The position numbers and the translations under genes are program-made. A DNA stretch of 10,928 nucleotides from JAPUDS01 sp050258575 (GTDB lineage: Bacteria > Patescibacteriota > Saccharimonadia > Saccharimonadales > Saccharimonadaceae), in contig JBLMYZ010000044.1 of NCBI GenBank assembly GCA_050258575.1, forward strand, positions 1 to 10,928. Reading direction: 5' to 3'. The notes beneath the pieces are model-generated. The model had not been told where the DNA came from and searched no databases. It was given only the letters and a program-made list of their open reading frames with translations. Below are positions 6,203 through 10,928 of this stretch, in pieces (positions within the stretch are counted from its first letter, which is position 1; each line of letters starts with the position of its first letter).

Positions 6203-6450
6203 TAAGTGAATAAGTACGTAAGTGCGTAAGTTAGTAAGTATCAATAGCTTTTTGCGATTTTCTTAAGTCTTAGATCTCAAATCTTAGGTCTTAAATCCTA
6301 GACTTAGATAACAGATACCAGATGTTGCTCTTCGTACTACTTATGACTTTCTGCGATTCTCTCAGCTCTCAGCTCTTAGATCTCAGATCTTTCGTTCTTC
6401 CGATCTCTCGATCTTTCGCTCTTCCGTTCTTTCCAACTCCCGATCTCCTC
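6203..6450 (+). repeat. Modular tandem-array element B, upstream of murE
   Basis: Homologue of element A with the same module order. Module 1: five 8-base units TAAGTNNN (6203-6242). Anchor TGCGATTT (6253-6260). Module 2: seven 7-base units of type TCTTAGA (6261-6309). Core ACAGATACCAGATG (6311-6324), then TTGCTCTTC. Anchor TGCGATT (6352-6358). Module 3: four 7-base units of type CTCTCAG (6359-6386). Module 4: eight 8-base units of type ATCTCTCG (6387-6450). The murE promoter follows at once. Module 2 has the same copy number as in A; the others differ by one or two units, and the spacers are shorter. The longest exact match to A is 18 bases (6222-6239 with 2764-2781). The bases at 6140-6202 hold the minus-strand promoter and otherwise nothing I can name. 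Confidence 0.85.
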
Positions 6451-6453
6451 TTC

Positions 6454-6462
6454 TGCTATAAT
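6454..6462 (+). promoter_or_regulatory. murE extended -10 promoter (leaderless start)
   Basis: TGC followed by a perfect TATAAT (6457-6462), ending 7 bases before the ATG at 6470. There is no recognisable -35 at the usual distance, which an extended -10 can tolerate. The -10 context TGCTATAAT is identical to that of valS, and both follow module 4 of the repeat element. Confidence 0.75.
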
Positions 6463-6469
6463 ACGAAGC

Positions 6470-7762
6470 ATGAAAGACCAACTGACTCGAGGTGTTCGCA
6501 AACTGTTGCCGCATAACGCAGTGCGGTCGGCCGAGGAAATCTACCGCCGGACACGCGTGCAAGCTGTGTCGGCGCGGTACGGCTACCCAGCAAAGCACAT
6601 GAGCGTGATTGCCGTCACAGGGACGAACGGCAAAACCACGACCGTCAACTATATCAACGAGATGTTCAAAGCTGCCGGTAAAACGACAGCCCTGTTTTCG
6701 ACCGCGGTCATAGAGATTGCTGGCGAGCGCCAGCTCAACGACCTCAACCGAACAGTACCGCTGACCGGGGAGCTGATGCGCTTTTTCAAAAAGGCGAAAC
6801 GCGCCAAAGTTGACCATGTGATTCTCGAGGTGACGTCGCACGCACTGCAGCAGCACAAAATCTCTACCATCCCTGTTGAGTGCGCCGTCATGACCAACCT
6901 AACCCAGGATCATCTGGACTATCATGGGACGATGGAAACCTACGCGACCGCCAAAGGAGCGCTGTTCGACGGACTGCCGCGCTATATCGTGCTCAACAGC
7001 GACGACGACTGGTTTGGCTTTTTTGACCGCTACGACGCCAGCGACTCCAAAATGACCTATGGCACTACCGAAACGGCCGATTGCCGTATAAAGCGCGTCA
7101 AGCTGTATAAAAAGGGCAGTGAGACAGAACTAGTGTTTGACACCCAAACGCACCTAGAACTCGCCACAGCGCTTCCTGGACAGTTTAACGTGTATAATCT
7201 CGCTGCTGCTGCCTCCGTAGCATACCTCTACCACTTGCCGCTCGAGGCCATTGTCGACGGCGCCGCCAACCTCGAAGCCGTCCCTGGACGTTTTGAACGC
7301 GTCGAGGTCGACAAACCTTACGATGTTATTGTTGACTATGCTCACACCCCAGATAGCCTCGAAAAGTTTCTCGAGGCAGTACGTGGTATGACAAAAAACC
7401 GCCTGATCTTGGTGTTTGGCGCCTGCGGCGACCGCGACAAGAGCAAACGACCGCTAATGGGCAAAATCGCCGCGCGACTAGCTGACCGGATATTTTTGAC
7501 CGACGAGGAAAGTTACAACGAGGACCCGGCGAGTATTCGCGACATGGTCATGACCGGCATAGCCAACGGCGGTGGCGAGCCAAAAACCGAGGAAATCCCT
7601 GACCGACGTGCTGCCATCGAAAAAGCTCTCGACGTCGCCCGCACCGGCGATACCGTCGTCGTCACCGGCATGGGACACGAACAGTTCCGCATCATCGAAG
7701 GTAAAAAAATCCCCTGGAACGACAGCGAGGTCGTCAGGGAGATTGTTGGGAAAGAAAAATAA
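6470..7762 (+). CDS. murE: MurE-type Mur ligase (UDP-MurNAc-tripeptide synthetase-like)
   Basis: 430 residues against about 480-500 for classical MurE. Mur ligases add one amino acid to the UDP-MurNAc peptide stem with ATP, in the cytoplasm. The ATP-binding P-loop TGTNGKTTT is at 50-58, then EVTSHAL (120-126), TNLTQDHLDYHGTMETY (142-158) with the probable carbamylated Lys162 in AKGALF, NVYNLAAAASVAYL (240-253), PGRFERV (272-278), DYAHTPDSLEKFL (289-301) and FGACGDRDKSKRPLMG (316-331). Only about 45 residues precede the P-loop, so the N-terminal UDP-MurNAc-binding domain is missing or reduced. In the substrate loop, where DAP-adding enzymes have DNPR and Lys-adding ones DNPA-type sequences, this protein reads DEESYNEDP (345-353). 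Start chosen from the promoter 7 bases upstream. Assignment to the MurE branch is good; the amino acid added is unknown. Confidence 0.88.
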   Translation: MKDQLTRGVRKLLPHNAVRSAEEIYRRTRVQAVSARYGYPAKHMSVIAVTGTNGKTTTVNYINEMFKAAGKTTALFSTAVIEIAGERQLNDLNRTVPLTGELMRFFKKAKRAKVDHVILEVTSHALQQHKISTIPVECAVMTNLTQDHLDYHGTMETYATAKGALFDGLPRYIVLNSDDDWFGFFDRYDASDSKMTYGTTETADCRIKRVKLYKKGSETELVFDTQTHLELATALPGQFNVYNLAAAASVAYLYHLPLEAIVDGAANLEAVPGRFERVEVDKPYDVIVDYAHTPDSLEKFLEAVRGMTKNRLILVFGACGDRDKSKRPLMGKIAARLADRIFLTDEESYNEDPASIRDMVMTGIANGGGEPKTEEIPDRRAAIEKALDVARTGDTVVVTGMGHEQFRIIEGKKIPWNDSEVVREIVGKEK

Positions 7763-8623
7763 CTATCTTTCTTCGTCGCCACCAAAAATCGCATCCGGGG
7801 GCAAGAGGTGCTCGTGCAAAGCATTTGTAACCGTCTCGCCAATACGTAGAGCAACCACAATGCTCTTGTTTGTTCTTTCTCTTTCGCCAGTGTTTATATT
7901 TGGAAATCTTTGTTCGCGCATCTTCACCGCGAGACGTCGATAGTCCTCGAGGTCGTGCCCGGGAAGGCCCAAATAATACTGTAGGTCTCGCGCGAGGGCA
8001 TTATGAGCTATTCGACGCGTATTATCTGCGCTCACTAAATCTGCCTTATTGGAGTGTCCGCGCTCAAACTTGTTTGCGGTACTAATGTGTTGCCGTACAG
8101 CATCAAGATACGTATGCCATCTCGAGTCAGTCTCTTTTGCGAACAACCCTTTCGGATAAGAAAAATACTCGTTGCCATCTTGGTCTTTCTGTAAGATGCC
8201 CAGCGTCGTCAACGGATCAAATGTTTCTGGATTTGCTGCCTGTGCCGCCACTAGCTTTGTTCGTAGAATATCTCTACGCGATTCTTTCTCACTCTTTGCC
8301 TGATACTCGGCAATCTCGGCAGCGCGTAACACCCCCCCTAAAACACCCTCGTATAACTCATTTTGGCGTTCCCGTACCTTACCTACGTCTCCTCCGCCGC
8401 GGAGCTTTTCAATATTTTCCACAAACTCAGGGATGCCTCGTAAGATACCAAAGACAGTATCGTCAAGATACATGTCAAAATCCTCACCCCCCTTAGCGTG
8501 CAAGTCCTTAAGCACACGAAGCTGTCCCTCATCTAACATATCTAATAATTCGTGAGGTGGTTCGCAATGTTCGTCGCCAAGGTGAATATCTCTATCACTT
8601 GGTAAAAAAGAGTTTTGGTCCAT
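7763..8623 (-). CDS. Soluble protein of unknown function
   Basis: 286 residues; not recognised. There is no signal peptide or membrane segment. The N-terminal part is acidic (DRDIHLGDEHCEPPHELLDMLDEGQ), the middle is rich in charged helices (KVRERQNELYEGVLG, AEYQAKSEKESRRDILRTK) and the C-terminal third carries ARDLQYYLGLPGHDLEDY and RRLAVKMREQRFPN before an IVVALRIGETVTNALHEHLL helix. G+C is lower (about 47% in a sample) than in the flanking minus-strand genes. A strong promoter 6 bases before the ATG, with no Shine-Dalgarno, supports the start and a leaderless transcript. Its stop codon directly abuts the murE stop with no bases between. It is likely a lineage-specific protein, but I infer no function. 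Confidence 0.75.
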   Translation of the reverse strand: MDQNSFLPSDRDIHLGDEHCEPPHELLDMLDEGQLRVLKDLHAKGGEDFDMYLDDTVFGILRGIPEFVENIEKLRGGGDVGKVRERQNELYEGVLGGVLRAAEIAEYQAKSEKESRRDILRTKLVAAQAANPETFDPLTTLGILQKDQDGNEYFSYPKGLFAKETDSRWHTYLDAVRQHISTANKFERGHSNKADLVSADNTRRIAHNALARDLQYYLGLPGHDLEDYRRLAVKMREQRFPNINTGERERTNKSIVVALRIGETVTNALHEHLLPPDAIFGGDEER

Positions 8624-8629
8624 GACTTT

Positions 8630-8658
8630 ATATTAGCATAAACACTCTAAAATGTCAA
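8630..8658 (-). promoter_or_regulatory. Promoter of the 7763-8623 gene
   Basis: On the minus strand TTGACA (8658-8653), a 17-base spacer ending TGC, and TAATAT (8635-8630), 6 bases before the ATG. A consensus -35 combined with an extended -10 makes this one of the best promoters in the window. Its -35 begins only 9 bases past the foot of the hairpin that ends the upstream operon. Confidence 0.8.
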
Positions 8659-8667
8659 ATGAAACAG

Positions 8668-8708
8668 CCCTCGGGCGCGCACGTAGCTACTTGTGCGCGC
8701 CCGAAGGG
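8668..8708 (-). terminator. GC-rich hairpin ending the 115/115 operon
   Basis: A 12-base perfect stem (8671-8682 with 8693-8704) extends by three more pairs across a bulged A (8705). The 10-base loop contains GTAGCTAC. It lies 8 bases past the stop of the 8717-9064 gene. On the minus strand it is followed by CTGTTTCATTTGACATTTT, an imperfect U-run. Very stable, so probably a terminator or 3' stabiliser. Confidence 0.7.
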
Positions 8709-8716
8709 TCTTGTGT

Positions 8717-9064
8717 TCAGCCGGTACGATGGTCGTACCAGGTTTGCGCCTCGTGGAGCAGGGTCTCGACCTCCTTCGGTCTGTGGCCATCTGTGCTCTT
8801 GCAGAGTTGCCACTCGATACAATCCGACTTGACCACCTCGAAGACGGCGTAGTTGCCGTCAGGGCTGTCGTGAACCTCATCATCGATCTCACAAAGAGCG
8901 GACGCTCTTGAGCTCTCGACTGCACAGACGACAGTGCCGTCTGGACGCTGCCAAGCAGCGATGAACGTTCCTCTGCGCCTTCTTGCCTGCTGTTGTTCCC
9001 ACTGCCTGAACTGACGCGCAGTGAGATCCTCCGCCGCATCAAGCGGGTCAGCGAACAGGCTCAT
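8717..9064 (-). CDS. Unrecognised 115-residue protein, second gene of operon
   Basis: 115 residues from ATG 9064. No known family seen. An N-terminal helical, Gln/Arg-rich part (ARQFRQWEQQQARRRRG, 16-32) leads into a beta-type stretch GTFIAAWQRPDGTVVCAVE (32-50), then NYAVFEVVKSDCIEWQL (71-87) and a C-terminal helix EVETLLHEAQTWYDHRTG. Cys48, Cys58, Cys82 and Cys88 are present. The reading frame stays open upstream to 9313, but that part overlaps the other gene; ATG 9064 has AGGAGG seven bases upstream and overlaps the preceding TGA as ATGA, the classic sign of translational coupling. G+C is high. It has exactly the length of its partner and a faintly similar G-x-F-x-x-A...G-x-V-V stretch. 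Confidence 0.72.
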   Translation of the reverse strand: MSLFADPLDAAEDLTARQFRQWEQQQARRRRGTFIAAWQRPDGTVVCAVESSRASALCEIDDEVHDSPDGNYAVFEVVKSDCIEWQLCKSTDGHRPKEVETLLHEAQTWYDHRTG

Positions 9065-9408
9065 GCCGACACCTCCTGACGAGCGAACGTCCCGGCGGGA
9101 TGCCGGAACCGTGTAGCGACGGGGCCGTTGGGTTCCTCCTCGAGAGTTTGGTAGTAACTCTCGAGGAAAGCGTCGGCCGTTCCGCAGGCAGCAGGGCCAC
9201 TCCCCATACCACGGAACACGACCGTGGTCACACTGCCGCTGGGACAGACGATGCCGGCCGCGTACTGCTGGAAGTGAGTCTCCTCGAGCCACTTCTTGAG
9301 GTTCGTCGTCCATGTACCGACGACTCTCCCCTCACGGTCGCGGTAGGCCACGAGAAAAAACCCGTGGTCACACACCGTCTGACCTGACTGTTGGTCGATC
9401 ACGACCAT
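9061..9408 (-). CDS. Unrecognised 115-residue protein, first gene of operon
   Basis: 115 residues, soluble, no recognised family. A beta-rich N-terminal half contains CDHGFFLVAYRDREGRVVGTW (13-33) and IVCPSGSVTTVVFRGMGSG (53-71); AACGTADAFLESYYQTLEEE (73-92) looks helical, and the tail is polar. The start is fixed by GAGGAGG four bases before the ATG. That Shine-Dalgarno lies in a small hairpin (9410-9425), part of a leader of about 100 bases. The promoter is at 9518-9546. The TGA stop overlaps the next ATG. G+C is about 67% in two hand-counted 60-base samples, well above the nearby conserved genes, which suggests acquisition from elsewhere. The GxFxxAxxxxxGxVV pattern is shared with the second gene, so an ancient duplication is possible but weakly supported. 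Confidence 0.72.
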   Translation of the reverse strand: MVVIDQQSGQTVCDHGFFLVAYRDREGRVVGTWTTNLKKWLEETHFQQYAAGIVCPSGSVTTVVFRGMGSGPAACGTADAFLESYYQTLEEEPNGPVATRFRHPAGTFARQEVSA

Positions 9409-9409
9409 G

Positions 9410-9504
9410 TTGCCTCCTCAGGCAAGGGGTGACGATTTCGTCACCGTTGTGAAAGTACCCTAGGGAAGTCCCCCAGAACACATCAATCCACAGTGGCTCT
9501 GTGG
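9410..9504 (-). promoter_or_regulatory. Structured leader of the 115/115 operon with masked Shine-Dalgarno
   Basis: Read on the minus strand there are three perfect inverted repeats: CCACAG/CTGTGG (9488-9493 with 9499-9504), GGTGACG/CGTCACC (9428-9434 with 9439-9445) and TTGCCT/AGGCAA (9410-9415 with 9420-9425). The last holds the GAGGAGG ribosome site partly in its loop and partly in its 3' arm, so the fold would limit translation. The middle repeat could instead be an operator. No known riboswitch class is recognised. Confidence 0.5.
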
Positions 9505-9517
9505 CTGAACGATGGTT

Positions 9518-9546
9518 ATATTAGCACAAAAAGCCAAGGTCGTCAA
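9518..9546 (-). promoter_or_regulatory. Promoter of the 115/115 operon
   Basis: On the minus strand TTGACG (9546-9541), a 17-base spacer ending TGC, and TAATAT (9523-9518), the same -10 as the 7763-8623 gene. Transcription would start near 9511, about 100 bases before the first ATG. It is back-to-back with the promoter at 9548-9576, one base between the two -35 boxes. Confidence 0.75.
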
Positions 9547-9547
9547 C

Positions 9548-9576
9548 GTGACGCAACTTTTGGAGTATGAGATAAT
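9548..9576 (+). promoter_or_regulatory. Promoter of the HAD/mutarotase operon
   Basis: GTGACG (9548-9553), a 17-base spacer ending TGA, and GATAAT (9571-9576). The start site would be near 9583, leaving a short leader with AAGGAGG (9588-9594). The hexamers are each one or two bases from consensus, and the spacing is ideal. Confidence 0.6.
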
Positions 9577-9598
9577 ACAGCCACCACAAGGAGGGATT

Positions 9599-10357
9599 AT
9601 GACAAAAAAGCTGATTGCGTTTGACCAAGACGACACGTTAAACATCACCAAGTTACCTGTTGACGAGACAATGGCTGATCTGCTGACGCGGCTGCTCGAC
9701 ACCTACGAAGTATGCGTGATTAGCGGCACGAGCTGGGAGACAATGAAAGCCAACGATGTCGATCCGCTCGTCAATGCCACCCCTGAACAGCTTGCAAGAT
9801 TGCATATTATGCCGACAACAGGGACACAGTACTGGGGCTATGTTGACGGCGACTGGAAACGTGCCTATGCTCACTTTTTGACCGACGAACAGGCGAGCGT
9901 CATTGCGACCGAGCTCGAAGCGGCGGCGAAAAAGCTAGGGTACTGGTGTGACGACCCGAAAGGCGAGATTATTGAAAACAGAGGAAGCCAGATCACCTAC
10001 TCGGCTCTCGGGCAGTTCGCCACCCCTGAGGATAAGTACGCTTGGGATCAAGATCTTGAAAAGCGCCGCAAAATCGTTGAGCTAGTCGCACCGAAACTAA
10101 AAGGGATCGATGTCAATATCACCATCGGCGGCACAACTTCGATCGACGTGACACTACCAGGGATCGATAAAGCCTACGGCATGCGTGAACTCATGAAACA
10201 AACGGGCTACACCATGGAGGAGATTTTGTTTATCGGCGACAAGCTACAGCCGGGCGGCAACGACTACCCTGTGAGAGCGATGGGGATTGATACGATAGAA
10301 GTAACGAGCCACGAGGACACCAACTGGGTACTGCGAGGTATTTTGGGAGTTTCGTAA
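9599..10357 (+). CDS. HAD-superfamily (type IIB) phosphomannomutase-like protein
   Basis: 252 residues from ATG 9599. HAD motif I is FDQDDTLN with nucleophile Asp9 and Asp11 (second acidic residue Asp12 in place of the common Gly); motif II is VISGTS with Ser42; motif III Lys191 lies in DKAYGMREL; motif IV is GDKLQPGGND (213-222). The cap contains IIENRGSQITYSALGQFA (124-141). IENR plus GDK-x-x-PGGND strongly resembles eukaryotic-type phosphomannomutase (PMM2 family), which interconverts mannose-6-P and mannose-1-P; a sugar-phosphate phosphatase is the alternative. An in-frame ATG at 9512 would add 29 residues but lies upstream of the promoter, whereas AAGGAGG sits four bases before 9599. One base separates its stop from the next gene, a sugar-phosphate mutarotase-like protein, which supports a role in hexose-phosphate metabolism. 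Confidence 0.85.
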   Translation: MTKKLIAFDQDDTLNITKLPVDETMADLLTRLLDTYEVCVISGTSWETMKANDVDPLVNATPEQLARLHIMPTTGTQYWGYVDGDWKRAYAHFLTDEQASVIATELEAAAKKLGYWCDDPKGEIIENRGSQITYSALGQFATPEDKYAWDQDLEKRRKIVELVAPKLKGIDVNITIGGTTSIDVTLPGIDKAYGMRELMKQTGYTMEEILFIGDKLQPGGNDYPVRAMGIDTIEVTSHEDTNWVLRGILGVS

Positions 10358-10358
10358 C

Positions 10359-10928
10359 ATGCTGGAACTGGTTGCTGGAAAAAGTCACCTTGTCATCGAC
10401 CCCCAGGGGGCGTGGGTTACAGAGTGGTCACACGACGGACGGCCAGTGCTCTACTCGAGGCGCGAGCTGACGACCGCAAGCGGCGAGACAAAAACCAGGG
10501 GCGGTATGCATGTCTGTCTGCCGAATTTTGGTCCCGGCGGCGACAGCGGTTTGGCGCAACATGGTTTTGGCAGAACGACCGAATGGGTAGTCACGTTGTC
10601 GGAACGATCTCGAGTCGTATTGCAACTGAGTTGCAATAACGAAATTTCCTACGCTGGTTGTGTGTGTACGCTCACCTATGGGCTGGGTGACGGTTTGTGG
10701 TCAGCGACGCTGCATGTGGCTAACAACGGGACACTGCCGGCTCGGTTTGCACCAGCATTTCATCCGTATTTTGCGCTTTCCGACGGTACACCGGCTGTGC
10801 GTGTCAACACTGGGTTTTACGACCTGATGTCGTTGGAAGATACGGTATTTATAGAGGAAAATGATGTGACGCTCACAACAACAAGCGGATCTATTTATCT
10901 GTCACAACAGCAGCTGTCAACCTGGGCG
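10359..10928 (+). CDS. Aldose 1-epimerase / hexose-6-phosphate mutarotase-like protein (partial)
   Basis: An open frame of 190 codons runs from ATG 10359 to the window edge without a stop; the C-terminus is outside. The start is one base after the HAD gene's TAA, so translation is probably coupled. RGGMHVCLPNFGP (47-59) and LAQHGFGRTTEW (65-76) match the substrate-site region of the YeaD-type hexose-6-phosphate 1-epimerases (RGG..I.WP.FGP then HGFAR). APAFHPYFAL (about 130-139) corresponds to the conserved His/Tyr-containing strand that carries the catalytic histidine. The family fold is a beta-sandwich acting in the cytoplasm on alpha/beta anomers of sugars. Whether the substrate is free or phosphorylated sugar is not certain. 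Confidence 0.82.
   Translation, partial: MLELVAGKSHLVIDPQGAWVTEWSHDGRPVLYSRRELTTASGETKTRGGMHVCLPNFGPGGDSGLAQHGFGRTTEWVVTLSERSRVVLQLSCNNEISYAGCVCTLTYGLGDGLWSATLHVANNGTLPARFAPAFHPYFALSDGTPAVRVNTGFYDLMSLEDTVFIEENDVTLTTTSGSIYLSQQQLSTWA

Noticed and set aside
7870..8496. Plus-strand open frames opposite the 7763-8623 gene
   Set aside because: They are antisense to a frame with a strong promoter at its start, and have no ribosome sites or family resemblance.
8647..9042. 131-codon minus-strand open frame
   Set aside because: It overlaps the 8717-9064 gene in another frame, reads through the terminator hairpin and promoter, and has an arginine/serine-rich shadow composition.
9065..9313. N-terminal 83-residue extension of the 8717-9064 gene
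   Set aside because: It overlaps the first gene of the operon in another frame; the ATGA overlap with AGGAGG upstream marks 9064 as the start.

Overview
The window looks like chromosome from a small-genome bacterium of the candidate phyla radiation (Patescibacteria); a Saccharibacteria-like lineage is my best guess. The grounds are compact packing, several apparently leaderless genes, and a MurE-type ligase without the usual N-terminal domain. This is inference from family knowledge, since no rRNA or other phylogenetic marker is present. The standard genetic code fits: TAA, TAG and TGA all occur as plausible stops. Base composition is near half G+C, but two patches of short minus-strand genes (about 742-966 and 8717-9408) are richer, at roughly 57-67% in hand-counted 60-base samples.

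Layout. 1-1018: minus-strand mscL (mechanosensitive channel with an unusual basic N-terminal extension), then a small minus-strand winged-helix-like gene with a strong Shine-Dalgarno, a hairpin downstream and a terminator-like hairpin in its own leader. 1119-2760: plus-strand HIT-family hydrolase and tsaD (tRNA t6A synthesis). 2761-3050: repeat element A, then the valS promoter, a structured leader and valS (3201-5765). 5768-6139: a small secreted or anchored protein on the minus strand, tail-to-tail with valS. 6203-6450: repeat element B, homologous to A, leading into the promoter of a MurE-like Mur ligase (6470-7762). 7763-8623: an unrecognised soluble protein, tail-to-tail with murE with no bases between. 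8668-9546: a GC-rich two-gene minus-strand operon of unrecognised 115-residue proteins with its own promoter, structured leader and hairpin terminator. 9548-10928: a plus-strand operon of a HAD phosphatase/phosphomannomutase-like protein and a hexose-6-phosphate mutarotase-like protein cut by the window end.

Two initiation styles coexist. HIT, tsaD, murE and the genes at 5768 and 7763 have a -10 box 6-9 bases before the ATG and no Shine-Dalgarno, so their mRNAs should be leaderless or nearly so. mscL, the small winged-helix gene, the 115/115 operon and the HAD gene have clear AGGAG-type sites. Several promoters carry an extended -10 (TGC before the hexamer) and a 17-base spacer.

The most striking structure is the pair of intergenic elements A and B. 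Each is an ordered series of degenerate tandem arrays of 8-, 7-, 7- and 8-base units, separated by conserved anchors and ending at an extended -10 promoter (TGCTATAAT). I know of no described element with this layout.
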